A stretch of 19,654 nt of DNA from JAVBWI01 sp036677445 (GCA_036677445.1 JAVBWI010000008.1:1-19654), one strand, 5' to 3'. Shown: positions 6,943 through 14,779, counted from the stretch's first letter. Notes: a model not told the origin generated them from the sequence alone. Numbers and translations: made by a program.

Positions 6943-8328
6943 TTATTCTTTTATTTCCCCGCGCTTGACCTTCAACCTGGACACATAGCCGATCTTATTG
7001 ACCTGCTTTGCGCGCGCGATGGCCAGCGTTTCCGGCGGGACGTCCTCCGTAATGACGGAACCCGCCGCGGTAAACGACCCCGCGCCTACCTTCACGGGCG
7101 CTACCAGGCTGGTGTGGCAGCCTATGAAGGCGTCGTCGCCGATGGTGGTGCGGTGCTTTTTGAACCCGTCATAATTGACGAACACCGTACCGCAGCCAAG
7201 GTTGACCCGCTTGCCCACGTCGCCGTCGCCGATATAGGAAAGGTGGGGAAGCTTGCTGCCTTCGTCCACCACGGAGTTCTTGACCTCAATGTAATTGCCT
7301 ACCTTGCAGAAGTTTTTCAAATGCGCGCCCGGCCGAAGGTTGACATACGGCCCTAGCGTCACGTGGTCGCCCACCACGGCGTCGCGCGCGACAACGCCCT
7401 GTGCCGCGCAGAAGCGGCCGATGTGGCTGTCCACAATGCGGCAGGCGGGGTAGAGCGTGGTGCCTTCGCCTATGACGGTATTGCCTTCGAGCACCACTCC
7501 GGGGTAGATCATACAGTCGCGGCCCAGTTTGACAGTCGCGTCGATGTAAGCGGCCTCCGGGTCGATCATACTCACGCCCGCAAGCATGTGCGCGCGGTTG
7601 ATGCGCCGCCGCAGCACCGTTGCGCAGGCGGCAAGCTGCACGCGGTCGTTGACGCCCATGGCCTCCTCGGGATGGATACGCAGCGTTTCCACACACAGCC
7701 CCTGCGCGATGAACGCGCCGATCACGTCGCCCATCGTCAGTTCGCCCTGGCCTACCGTACTGTGCAGCTCTTTGAGCGTACGCAGCAGGTTTGGGATATC
7801 AAAGCAATAGGCGGAAACGCGCACTTCATGAAGCTGCTTCTGTTCGTTGTCCAGGTCGCCTTCTTCCGCAATGCCGGTAACATAGCCTTCCTGTGAGCGC
7901 AACACGCGGCCGTAGCCGGCCGGATCGGATAGTTCTGCAGTAAGCACCGCCGCGGCGCAGTCCATTTGCGTAAACGCCGCAAGCGTTTGCGGGGTTAACA
8001 GCGGCAGGTCGCCTGCGAGTATGAGCGCACGGCCCGTATGCTGCCCGAGCAGCTCCTGCGCGCTTAGCAGCGCGCCGCCGGTACCGTGGCGCTGCCCCTG
8101 TTCGCAAAAGCGCAGCTTATCGTGGTAGCGCGCCTTGATCTGCTCCGCGCCGTAACCGATGACGGCGATGGGCGGGGCGTCCGTGTCCGCGCCGGGCAGC
8201 CTGGCGGCGCGCAGCAGCCAGTCGAGCATGGGCAGCCCGCACAGCGTGTGCAGGGGCTTGGGCGTATTCGAGTGCATGCGCCTGCCTTCGCCCGCGGCGA
8301 GCAGAACGGTGGTGATGGGCATATTCAT
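6943..8328 (-). CDS. glmU: Bifunctional UDP-GlcNAc pyrophosphorylase / glucosamine-1-phosphate acetyltransferase
   Basis: GlmU makes UDP-N-acetylglucosamine for peptidoglycan: it acetylates glucosamine-1-phosphate and then couples it to UTP, in the cytoplasm. The 461-residue length is typical. The uridylyltransferase domain (1-230) shows LLAAGEGRRM (9-18) with Lys24, QGQRHGTGGA (77-86), GDLPL (Asp107) and GVNDR (225-229). The left-handed beta-helix domain (about 255-461) shows GPYVNLRPGA, KVGNYIEVKN and LPHLSYIGD with catalytic His362. Oddly, the GlcNAc-1-phosphate region normally reading EVNTG reads EVRVS (168-172), and the later GEYY reads GELT. The acetyltransferase half looks standard. 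TAAGGAGG lies 8 bases before ATG 8328. The gene stands alone, without the prs neighbour common in Firmicutes. Confidence 0.95.
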   Translation of the reverse strand: MNMPITTVLLAAGEGRRMHSNTPKPLHTLCGLPMLDWLLRAARLPGADTDAPPIAVIGYGAEQIKARYHDKLRFCEQGQRHGTGGALLSAQELLGQHTGRALILAGDLPLLTPQTLAAFTQMDCAAAVLTAELSDPAGYGRVLRSQEGYVTGIAEEGDLDNEQKQLHEVRVSAYCFDIPNLLRTLKELHSTVGQGELTMGDVIGAFIAQGLCVETLRIHPEEAMGVNDRVQLAACATVLRRRINRAHMLAGVSMIDPEAAYIDATVKLGRDCMIYPGVVLEGNTVIGEGTTLYPACRIVDSHIGRFCAAQGVVARDAVVGDHVTLGPYVNLRPGAHLKNFCKVGNYIEVKNSVVDEGSKLPHLSYIGDGDVGKRVNLGCGTVFVNYDGFKKHRTTIGDDAFIGCHTSLVAPVKVGAGSFTAAGSVITEDVPPETLAIARAKQVNKIGYVSRLKVKRGEIKE

Positions 8329-8371
8329 AACGGATTCCTCCTTATAGGGTTGGGATTTCCATCCGCATTGT

Positions 8372-8400
8372 ATTATCTAGTATACATCGTATTCCGTAAA
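8372..8400 (-). promoter_or_regulatory. Likely promoter of glmU
   Basis: On the minus strand TTTACG (8400-8395) and GATAAT (8377-8372) are spaced by 17 bases, each with four or five of six consensus bases. It begins where the upstream gene's terminator ends. Confidence 0.45.
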
Positions 8401-8439
8401 AAAGAAAAACAAAATAGGGGCTGTCGCAGCGCCCCTATT
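8400..8439 (-). terminator. Terminator of the BamE-like lipoprotein gene
   Basis: AATAGGGGC (8413-8421) pairs with GCCCCTATT (8431-8439) over a 9-base loop. On the minus strand a long T-rich run follows (8412-8400), so it terminates the gene ending at 8506. Confidence 0.85.
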
Positions 8440-8505
8440 CTGCCTTCAGGAGGATACCGGCCGCAAATATGGCATGCGGCGGGTTGAAGACATTCCATGC
8501 GCGCC

Positions 8506-10011
8506 CTAGCGAATAATGACCGGGGTAGGTGTAATTCTGGGGATAATTGTAATAGGGGGCAGCGAAAACGAAGGGATAAAGAGGGTGCTGGTGGGGGTCG
8601 GCGTAAGGGGTACGCGCGTGGCAACGGGCGGCGTGGGTGTGGTTGTAACGGGAACACGCGTAGCAGCCGGCGGCGTAGGCGTAGGCTTCGGGCTCTTGCG
8701 CGGGGTGGATGCCCCCGGCACTACCGGCAGCACATACTCCTCATAGAGCGTGGCGGCTTCCTCCTGTGTGTCGTTGATTATGAGCTCATGCCACAGGCAG
8801 GCGTCCGTACCCTTTGCGAACACGGCGGAGACGCTGGCGTAACAGCCGGTATAGGAATAGGCGTTAAGCAGAACATCCGTGGTGGACAGGCTCTGGTTCG
8901 CTATCAGCGATTCGCCCATGAAGCGCTCGATATCGTTAAGCGCCATGCCGGGCAGCATCTGCGGGGCGTAGCGCCCGCGTACCTCCGTATCGCCAAGGGG
9001 CATAGCTGCCGCACTTTTTGCGATGAGCGTCGCGTTGCCATCCACCGTAACGGTGAAGGTAAACACAGCTTTGCCTGTTGCGTAGGCGGCGTCCGCATAT
9101 GCGTATGTCAGCGTGCGCATGCCGCCGTTTTCTTCCGTGGATGTCGGTTCGCCCATTTTGGAACGCACATCTTCCTCGTTCTGGCCGGGTTTGAGCGAGG
9201 CGAATTTCTTAAACTGCGCGTATTTGGCGAGCAGATCGTTACCGTTTTCGGGTTTTCGCGCAAGGTAACGGGGAACGCGCGGCGTCACGCCGTCCACGGC
9301 TGCCGCGGCAAGCGCCACGATGTTGGGCTGGTACTCACAGCGCAGCACCATGTTGTTTTGCACCACCGCAACAAGCTGCCCGCTGCTGTCCGGCCACAAG
9401 CAGACTTCATACCGGTCAGCGTCCGTTGCCGCATTGGGCGCAAGGAAGGCCATCCAAAGGTAAGGGGCGACGCCCACGGCGTCGAGCAGCTGCCTGTACG
9501 GCGTGTTGTCCTGCGCCACAAGGCCGCTCGCGTTATCCAGCAGCTTGGGGAAAGCGGCAGGCGTGGATACCTGCTTTTTGAGTATTCGCCCATCCGCTGC
9601 GCTTGCGATGCATTCGAACCCGATGCTGTCCTTATTGAACCGGTATACGATCGCGGCCTCCGCGGCTTCGGCGCCCGCGACGGCGCGGTACGCATAGCTG
9701 CCCTGCCCGTAGATCGCCGTAGGTTCGCCGAATCTGGCGGCGGCGTCCGCTATGGGCGCGCAGAGCGCAAGCTGCATATACTGCTGCACGGCGCTGTTGC
9801 CCGGCGTTGTGAACGTAAGGTCATACTCCGCAAAGGGGGTGGCGGTTGGCGACGCGGCCGTCTGCTCCGGCGGCGCAGACGTATTGACGGGGGCGGGCGT
9901 AGCCTCGCCGACGGTTTTTACAATCTTGATGCAGCCCGGCGCAGACAGCAGCGAAGCCATGAGCAAAAACGCGGCGGCGGTACGCAAGCGCGGTGAGAAA
10001 CCTCGTTTCAT
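8506..10011 (-). CDS. Large lipoprotein with three BamE/SmpA-like stretches
   Basis: A 501-residue surface lipoprotein of unknown function. Residues 1-27 form a lipoprotein signal (Arg/Lys start, hydrophobic core, SAPGC with Cys27), followed by a Pro/Thr/Ala linker to about 60. Three segments share the 'Gly...Asp-x3-Met/Phe-Gly-Glu-Pro' pattern of BamE/SmpA/OmlA-type small domains: about 85-97, 271-289 (LKPGQNEEDVRSKMGEP) and 353-368 (LPGMALNDIERFMGES). The C-terminal 60 residues are Pro/Thr-rich and contain a 14-residue tandem repeat (443-456 and 457-470). The frame is open to 10194, but GGAGG 7 bases before ATG 10011 and the signal peptide set the start. In monoderm bacteria such domains are found in sporulation- or envelope-linked proteins; a specific role cannot be read from sequence. 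Confidence 0.85.
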   Translation of the reverse strand: MKRGFSPRLRTAAAFLLMASLLSAPGCIKIVKTVGEATPAPVNTSAPPEQTAASPTATPFAEYDLTFTTPGNSAVQQYMQLALCAPIADAAARFGEPTAIYGQGSYAYRAVAGAEAAEAAIVYRFNKDSIGFECIASAADGRILKKQVSTPAAFPKLLDNASGLVAQDNTPYRQLLDAVGVAPYLWMAFLAPNAATDADRYEVCLWPDSSGQLVAVVQNNMVLRCEYQPNIVALAAAAVDGVTPRVPRYLARKPENGNDLLAKYAQFKKFASLKPGQNEEDVRSKMGEPTSTEENGGMRTLTYAYADAAYATGKAVFTFTVTVDGNATLIAKSAAAMPLGDTEVRGRYAPQMLPGMALNDIERFMGESLIANQSLSTTDVLLNAYSYTGCYASVSAVFAKGTDACLWHELIINDTQEEAATLYEEYVLPVVPGASTPRKSPKPTPTPPAATRVPVTTTPTPPVATRVPLTPTPTSTLFIPSFSLPPITIIPRITPTPVIIR

Positions 10012-10177
10012 AAGGCGGCCTCCTTTCAAAACGGACGAATATAGTTTGCGTATTTGGTTGATTGTCTCGGTAACGTCCGGAACGGCGGATGAAGGGTCTC
10101 CATAGCTGTAGTATACAGTTCTCCCTGCGTCCGGATAAGACGCATTCCTGCTCTTTTCAGACCTTATTCGGCATAGC

Positions 10178-10210
10178 AAAAAACGCCCCCGCAACTATAC
10201 GGAGGCGTTT
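10178..10210 (-). terminator. Terminator of the AraC-family gene
   Basis: Arms 10181-10191 and 10200-10210 form an 11-bp stem with one G-U pair and an 8-base loop. On the minus strand it runs into TTTTTT, 12 bases after the gene's stop. Confidence 0.85.
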
Positions 10211-10221
10211 GGAAAAGCACC

Positions 10222-10992
10222 TTATTTTTGCGCCAGCCTGCGGTATTCCGACGGGGAGTAGCCGGTCCGCTCCCGGAACAGCCGCGCATAGTAGCCGTGG
10301 TAGGTCACGCCGCAGGCGGTGAACGCCTGCTCGACGGTCAGGTTGGCGTCGAAAAGCGCTTCCTTGAGTTTTTCAATTTTGTATTGGATGTAGTATTCAT
10401 GCGGGGTGGAGCCGGTATGCGTTTTAAACAGCCTGCAAAAATAGGATGGGCTGAGGTTGACGACACGGGCAACGTCCTCTGCGCAGAAAGCTTCCTTCCA
10501 GTTTGCCTCTATGTGCGATATGGCTTCCATAATCTCGCCGCGCTCGTAATACCTGCGCTTGGCCAGCAGTATGTTCACAACATAGAGCAAGCGTCCGTCC
10601 GTGCCGAAGATAGGAAAGGAGGAAATATCCTCGAACTGCATTTCGCGTGAGATGACGGGGATGTCCAGATGTTCCTTGAGGACACGAACGGGCACGCGGA
10701 CATCCCGGGCGAACACGACCTCCCCCGCAAACGCGCGCCGTATGTAGCCGTCCACGCCATATTCCTTTATGGTCGGGTCCTGAAGGACATTATAGCGGCC
10801 TACGACGCGTGCGGCTTCCGGTATATGAAATTCACGCAGAAAAGCGTCGTTGACCATCACAAGCGTGCCGTCGGGCATATATACCTGCATGGGGTAAGGG
10901 AAGCAGGCGACAAAGCGGGCGAGCGCCGCTTCATCTATATCCGACGGGAAGGCCTGGACACAGCTGTTCAAATCGCCGCGATTGGTGGGCAT
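10222..10992 (-). CDS. AraC-family transcriptional regulator with PAS-like sensor domain
   Basis: A 256-residue DNA-binding regulator. Residues about 25-145 look like a PAS fold (PYPMQVYMPDGTLVMVNDAF at 32-51 and FPIFGTDGRLLYVVNI at 126-141), a place for a small ligand. Residues about 153-256 are the AraC double helix-turn-helix: CAEDVARVVNLSPSYFCRLFK (first) and VEQAFTACGVTYHGYYARLFRERTG (second), followed by the usual SPSEYRR end. No membrane segment is present, so it is a cytoplasmic one-component regulator. ATG 10992 has a G-rich site about 11 bases upstream. It is monocistronic, and no transporter or enzyme operon next to it shows what it controls; the BamE-like lipoprotein gene downstream on the same strand is separated by a terminator. 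Confidence 0.9.
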   Translation of the reverse strand: MPTNRGDLNSCVQAFPSDIDEAALARFVACFPYPMQVYMPDGTLVMVNDAFLREFHIPEAARVVGRYNVLQDPTIKEYGVDGYIRRAFAGEVVFARDVRVPVRVLKEHLDIPVISREMQFEDISSFPIFGTDGRLLYVVNILLAKRRYYERGEIMEAISHIEANWKEAFCAEDVARVVNLSPSYFCRLFKTHTGSTPHEYYIQYKIEKLKEALFDANLTVEQAFTACGVTYHGYYARLFRERTGYSPSEYRRLAQK

Positions 10993-11024
10993 AGCAATAT
11001 ATTCCCCCTCTTTACACTAACAAC

Positions 11025-11033
11025 AATATACCA
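11025..11033 (-). promoter_or_regulatory. Extended -10 promoter element of the AraC-family gene
   Basis: On the minus strand TGGTATATT (11033-11025) matches the TGnTATAAT extended -10 form; no good -35 hexamer precedes it. The start codon lies 32 bases downstream. Confidence 0.4.
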
Positions 11034-11095
11034 TATCGCATATTTGTAAGAAAGAGATATATTGCGCTGCGGCCAGCGGCCGCGCAGTAGCTGTC

Positions 11096-11119
11096 AAAAA
11101 AGTGCTACAGCACTTTTTT
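11096..11119. terminator. Symmetric A/T-flanked hairpin
   Basis: AAAAAAGTGC (11096-11105), loop TACA, then GCACTTTTTT (11110-11119): a short perfect stem with A-run and T-run, able to act as a terminator on either strand, including for read-through from metK. Confidence 0.6.
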
Positions 11120-11128
11120 GAGTTTGCA

Positions 11129-11253
11129 GGAACTGCCTGTACCCTTGGGGTACGGTCGGCAGTCCCTGAGAGGAAAGCCTTCGGGGGCAGCGGCCCCCGA
11201 AGCCCTAAAGGGTTTTTTGGCAGTCTGAAGGGTGCCATACGCGCCCTTCCAGA
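11129..11253. repeat. Cluster of consecutive hairpins between araC-type gene and metK
   Basis: Four stem-loops follow each other: ACTGCC/GGCAGT (11132-11163) enclosing GTACCC/GGGTAC; CTTCGGGGGC/GCCCCCGAAG (11179-11202, 10 bp, perfect); a short CCC-TAAA-GGG with TTTTTT after it (11203-11218); and GAAGGGTGC/GCGCCCTTC (11227-11249, one G-U pair). The last may end metK on the minus strand; the rest has no gene to serve on the plus strand. With the A/T hairpin before it, this accounts for most of the 10993-11284 gap. No reading frame of interest lies here. Confidence 0.6.
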
Positions 11254-11284
11254 TGATTTGTTATACGATCCGATTTACAGAAGC

Positions 11285-12463
11285 CTACAGCCCCAGCGCT
11301 TCCTTGAGCGCGTCCGTCCGATCCTCCTGCTCCCAGGGGAGCGCCGGGTCGCCGAAGTGGCCGAAGGTAGCGGTCCTGCGGTAAATGGGGCGGCGGAGAT
11401 CCAGCATGCGGATGATGGCCTCGGGCCGCAGGTCGAATACCTTGTTCACGGCCCCGGCAAGCTTTTCGTCGGATACGACGCCCGTACCCTGTGTATCCAC
11501 CAGTACCGAAACGGGCCTGGCCACGCCGATGGCGTAGGCGAGCTGTATTTCGCAGCGGGAGGCGAGGCCCGCCGCCACAATATTCTTTGCCACATAGCGC
11601 GCCGCGTAGGCGGCGCTTCTGTCCACCTTGGTGGGGTCTTTTCCCGAGAAGGCGCCGCCGCCGTGGCGGGCGTAGCCGCCGTACGTATCCACGATGATCT
11701 TGCGGCCGGTCAGGCCGGAATCCCCGTGCGGGCCGCCGATGACGAAACGGCCGGTGGGGTTGATGAACATGCGGGTGTCCTTATCCAGCAATTCCGCGGG
11801 AATGACCGGGCGGATGACATGCTCGATGATGCCCTGCTCGATCTGTTCGTGCGTCATTTCCGGGCTGTGCTGTGCGGAGACCACGATGGTATCCACCCGC
11901 ACCGGTTTGCCGTCCAAATATTCCACAGTAACCTGCGATTTGCCGTCGGGCCGCAAAAAGGGCAGCGTTCCGTTGCGCCGGACTTTGCTCAGCCGGCGGG
12001 TCAGCGCGTGGGCAAGGTAAATAGGCAGCGGCATGCGCTCGGGCGTTTCGTCGCAGGCGAAGCCGAACATCATACCCTGGTCGCCCGCGCCCGTTTCCAG
12101 CGCGTCGCTCAACTCGCCGCGCCTGGCTTCGAGCGATTTGTCCACGCCCATCGCGATATCCGGCGATTGGCCGTCGAGCGCCACGAGCACCGCGCAGGTG
12201 CTTGCGTCAAAGCCGTAGGCGGCGTCGTCGTAACCGATCTCGCGGATGACGCCGCGCACCAGGCCGGGGATATCCACATAACAGTTGGTGGTAACCTCGC
12301 CCATCACCAGCACCATGCCGGTGGTGCAGGCGCATTCGCACGCCACGCGGGATTGCGGGTCCTCCGCCAGCATGGCGTCAAGCACCGCGTCGGAAATCTG
12401 GTCACATACCTTGTCGGGATGGCCTTCTGTCACGGATTCAGAGGTAAAAAGCTGTTTGGTCAT
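11285..12463 (-). CDS. metK: S-adenosylmethionine synthetase
   Basis: MetK makes S-adenosylmethionine from ATP and methionine, the cell's methyl donor. The 392-residue protein is full length with all signatures: TSESVTEGHPDKVCDQISDA near the N-terminus (His15, Asp17 at the ATP site), GAGDQGMMFGFACDE, and GGPHGDSGLTGRKIIVDTYGG followed by GGGAFSGKDPTKVDRSAAY with the phosphate-binding lysines. ATG 12463 follows a GGAG-containing site. It is a single gene under a SAM-I riboswitch, so transcription falls when its product is plentiful. Nothing unusual in the protein. Confidence 0.98.
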   Translation of the reverse strand: MTKQLFTSESVTEGHPDKVCDQISDAVLDAMLAEDPQSRVACECACTTGMVLVMGEVTTNCYVDIPGLVRGVIREIGYDDAAYGFDASTCAVLVALDGQSPDIAMGVDKSLEARRGELSDALETGAGDQGMMFGFACDETPERMPLPIYLAHALTRRLSKVRRNGTLPFLRPDGKSQVTVEYLDGKPVRVDTIVVSAQHSPEMTHEQIEQGIIEHVIRPVIPAELLDKDTRMFINPTGRFVIGGPHGDSGLTGRKIIVDTYGGYARHGGGAFSGKDPTKVDRSAAYAARYVAKNIVAAGLASRCEIQLAYAIGVARPVSVLVDTQGTGVVSDEKLAGAVNKVFDLRPEAIIRMLDLRRPIYRRTATFGHFGDPALPWEQEDRTDALKEALGL

Positions 12464-12550
12464 GGGATTGTGTTTCTCCTTTGTCGTGATATTCTCTGCA
12501 ACAGCCTACCCTGCCATACCTAAAGCTTCATGCGGCCTTTACGCCGCATA

Positions 12551-12700
12551 AAAAAACGCCTCGTTCGAGACGAGGTGCTGTGTTTGGCGTTTCTCATCTC
12601 CCGGCCGATCAAAATCGACCGCAGGAATTGGCACCTTGCGCATGCCGCGTAGGTTGCCGGGTTTCATCGGGCCAGTCCCTCAACCGCTCTGGATAAGGCT
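12551..12700 (-). ncRNA. SAM-I (S-box) riboswitch with terminator upstream of metK
   Basis: The minus strand carries the S-box core in order: CTTATCCAGAG (from 12698), GGTTGAGGGACTGGCCC, GATGAAACCCGGCAACC, a hairpin, GGTGCCAATTCCTGC and the closing GGGAGATGAGAA (to about 12589). These are the conserved elements of the SAM-I aptamer. It is followed by a terminator, CCTCGT-TCGAG-ACGAGG (12559-12575), with a run of six T on the minus strand (12556-12551). SAM binding is expected to favour the terminator and switch off metK. Confidence 0.96.
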
Positions 12701-12717
12701 ATGCAATTATTGTACAA

Positions 12718-12746
12718 ATTGTAACATGTCGAAATTTACGCGTCAA
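12718..12746 (-). promoter_or_regulatory. Promoter of the SAM riboswitch-metK transcript
   Basis: On the minus strand TTGACG (12746-12741) and TACAAT (12723-12718) are separated by exactly 17 bases, near-consensus sigma-A hexamers. The aptamer starts about 20 bases downstream. Confidence 0.75.
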
Positions 12747-12820
12747 GTGGCAAGGGTGAATTGCCTGTCGCATTTGTGCGAACCTTATCAGGCAGCGTGA
12801 AGGCGCGGCCGGAAAAACGC

Positions 12821-12850
12821 TTTTCAGGCGGCACACGGGCGGATTATAAT
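12821..12850 (+). promoter_or_regulatory. Likely promoter of the TtcA-like gene
   Basis: A perfect TATAAT (12845-12850) with TTTTCA (12821-12826) 18 bases upstream. The start codon lies 29 bases after the -10 hexamer. Confidence 0.5.
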
Positions 12851-12879
12851 AAAACCGCATCAACACGAGGGAGAAACAT

Positions 12880-13614
12880 ATGAAACGTGTACTGGGCTGC
12901 ATCCGCCGCGCGGACGAGCGCTACCATATGCTGCAGGATGGCGACAGCGTGCTCGTAGGCGTATCCGGCGGCAAAGACAGCATGCTGCTGATGGAAGGAC
13001 TCAAGCTTTACCAGCAGTTTTCCAAAGCCAGGTTCCATTTGCAGGCTGCCATGCTGGATCTGGGATTAAATCGGACGGATACCGCCGCGACGGAAGCGTT
13101 TGCGCAAAAAATCGGCGTGCCGTTCTCGGTGATACCCACGCAGATCGGCGAAGTGGTGTTCCATATCCGCAAGGAAAGCCACCCCTGCGCGCTTTGCGCC
13201 AAGCTCAGACGCGGCGCGCTCAACAACGTTGCCGCGGAGCGGGGCTGCAACAAAGTTGCACTGGGGCACAACCGGGAGGATGTGCTGGAAACATTCTTTA
13301 TGAGCCTGCTGTACGAAAGCCGCATCAACACGTTTGGCCCCGTGACCTACATGACCCGCAAGGAAGTCACGCTGATACGCCCCTTTGTTTTCTTGCCCGA
13401 AAAGTATATTCAGGGCGTGGTCAAGGCGCGGGGCATTCCCGTGCTGCCGTCCAACTGCCCCGCGGCGGGCAGCACCAAGCGGGAGGAAATGAAGACGCTC
13501 ATCGCCCACCTGTGTACGCTGGTGCCGGACGCGCCGAAGAAAATGATCAACGCTATTGCGGATACGCAAAAGTACGGGCTTTGGGACAGACTGCGCCTGC
13601 CGCCGGACAAGTAA
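12880..13614 (+). CDS. TtcA-like tRNA thiolation protein (PP-loop ATPase)
   Basis: A 244-residue member of the TtcA/TtuA group, which adenylates a tRNA base and replaces oxygen by sulfur; TtcA makes 2-thiocytidine at position 32. Visible are the PP-loop SGGKDS (29-34), the CALC pair (Cys103, Cys106), LGHNREDVLETFFMSLLY (128-145) and a distant Cys193 in SNCPAAGSTKRE. The three Cys match the spacing of the [4Fe-4S] ligands of Escherichia coli TtcA as I remember it, so the enzyme is probably oxygen-sensitive and cluster-dependent. It is shorter than E. coli TtcA, as in other Clostridia. GAGGGAG before ATG 12880 is the ribosome binding site. The exact tRNA base is not proven by sequence, so I give no symbol. 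Confidence 0.88.
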   Translation: MKRVLGCIRRADERYHMLQDGDSVLVGVSGGKDSMLLMEGLKLYQQFSKARFHLQAAMLDLGLNRTDTAATEAFAQKIGVPFSVIPTQIGEVVFHIRKESHPCALCAKLRRGALNNVAAERGCNKVALGHNREDVLETFFMSLLYESRINTFGPVTYMTRKEVTLIRPFVFLPEKYIQGVVKARGIPVLPSNCPAAGSTKREEMKTLIAHLCTLVPDAPKKMINAIADTQKYGLWDRLRLPPDK

Positions 13615-13917
13615 AGTAATGCGAGAGGCATAACCTCTGCATCGAATATCAAAATTATTGCGTTTCAATAATTGGCGCAAGAATGACATTTGAGCTTTCA
13701 TAGCAGGGCGCTTCGTCGCCCTGTTAACGCAGCAAACTACGTAGGAACTATCTAAATCCGTCAACTCTGACGACATGTGCGTCAGAGTTGACGCCTTGCA
13801 GGCACCCTTCGGGCACCACTGATGTCACCTGCGGCGACAAACAAAGGTTGCAGGCGAGCGGTGAGCGAGCCTGCATGAGAATTCCGCAAAAGTGGTGTTG
13901 CCACTTTTGCGATAAGC
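13615..13917. repeat. Gene-free stretch dense in inverted repeats
   Basis: Between two converging genes lie at least six perfect or near-perfect stems: AGAGG/CCTCT (13624-13638), AATTATTG/CAATAATT (13653-13673), CAGGGCG/CGCCCTG (13704-13723), a 14-bp stem CGTCAACTCTGACG (13759-13772 and 13780-13793), TGCAGGC/GCCTGCA near 13850-13875, and CGCAAAAGTGG/CCACTTTTGCG (13885-13911) beside the deoD stop. None has a proper T-run, so they are not ordinary terminators. The GC-rich part from about 13790 looks like a dispersed intergenic repeat. No gene was found. Confidence 0.6.
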
Positions 13918-14628
13918 TTACGCAATCGCCAATGCGATCTGCATCATCTCCAGGAAGGTGTTTTGCCGTTCCTCGGCGGTACATTCCTCGCCGGTGAAGG
14001 GCAGGTCGGAAATGGTGCACATACACAGCGCATGTTTGCCCGCGCGCGCGGCGTTGCAGTAGAGCGCGGCGGCTTCCATTTCCACGGCGAGCACGCCCAT
14101 TTTGCGCCAGTCGGAAAGCGACTGCGCGTCGTCATAAAACGTATCGGAGGAGAGTATGCTGCCCACCATCATGCGCGCGCCGCGGCGCTCACCCTCTTCC
14201 ACCGCGACTTTGACGAGCGGATAGCTCGCCGCGGGGGCGAAGGTGCCGGGCAGACGGTACTGCTCGGCGTAATTGGAGTTGGTGCAGGCGGAAAGCCCCA
14301 CCACGATATCCCGCAGCCGCAGGTCCTGATGGATACCGCCCGCGGAGCCGATGCGAATGATGTTTTTCACATCGAACAGGTTGAACAGCTCGTAGGAGTA
14401 GATGCCGATGGAGGGCATGCCCATGCCGCTGGCCATGACGGATACCCGCTTGCCCTTGTAAGAACCGGTGTACCCCTGAATGCCGCGGATGTTGTTAAAG
14501 AGCCTTGCGTCCTCAAGCAGCGTCTCGGCAATGAATTTCGCGCGGAGGGGATCGCCGGGCATCAGCACGGTGGGCGCGATATCCTCCTTGAAACAGGCAA
14601 TGTGGGGGGTCTTGATCAGTTCGCTCAT
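13918..14628 (-). CDS. deoD: Purine nucleoside phosphorylase, DeoD type
   Basis: The enzyme splits purine (deoxy)nucleosides with phosphate into base and (deoxy)ribose-1-phosphate for salvage. The 236-residue length is that of the hexameric DeoD family. Visible are TPHI (7-10), VLMPGDPLRAKFIAE (21-35; Arg29), NNIRG (Arg48), IRIGSAGG (Arg92, Ser95), AVEMEAAALY (Glu183, Glu185) and ISDLPFTGE with catalytic Asp208, which line up with the E. coli phosphate- and ribose-binding residues at a nearly constant offset. The open frame extends to 14685, but GGAGG 7 bases before ATG 14628 and the family start favour the shorter form. It is monocistronic and divergent from the proline-rich amidase gene. 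Confidence 0.95.
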   Translation of the reverse strand: MSELIKTPHIACFKEDIAPTVLMPGDPLRAKFIAETLLEDARLFNNIRGIQGYTGSYKGKRVSVMASGMGMPSIGIYSYELFNLFDVKNIIRIGSAGGIHQDLRLRDIVVGLSACTNSNYAEQYRLPGTFAPAASYPLVKVAVEEGERRGARMMVGSILSSDTFYDDAQSLSDWRKMGVLAVEMEAAALYCNAARAGKHALCMCTISDLPFTGEECTAEERQNTFLEMMQIALAIA

Positions 14629-14666
14629 GCTGCCGCCTCCTGCGTATGAAGTAAGTTGTATGGTAC

Positions 14667-14696
14667 AGTATAACACAATTTCCAAGGTTCAAGCAA
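14667..14696 (-). promoter_or_regulatory. Likely promoter of deoD
   Basis: On the minus strand TTGCTT (14696-14691) and TATACT (14672-14667) are spaced by 18 bases, 38 bases before the chosen start codon. Confidence 0.5.
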
Positions 14697-14779
14697 AGGA
14701 GTACCCCGCATAGAATAGGGCATAAGCATACCCGGCTGTGCCGGGCCGTCCGCTTTATCATTACAGGGGGGTGCGCGCA

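Noticed and set aside
8497..9996. 499-residue plus-strand frame opposite the BamE-like lipoprotein
   Set aside because: Antisense shadow; the minus strand has signal peptide, ribosome binding site and terminator.
11102..12523. 473-residue plus-strand frame opposite metK
   Set aside because: His/Gly/Ala/Arg-rich shadow of metK, running across the hairpin cluster; no family features.
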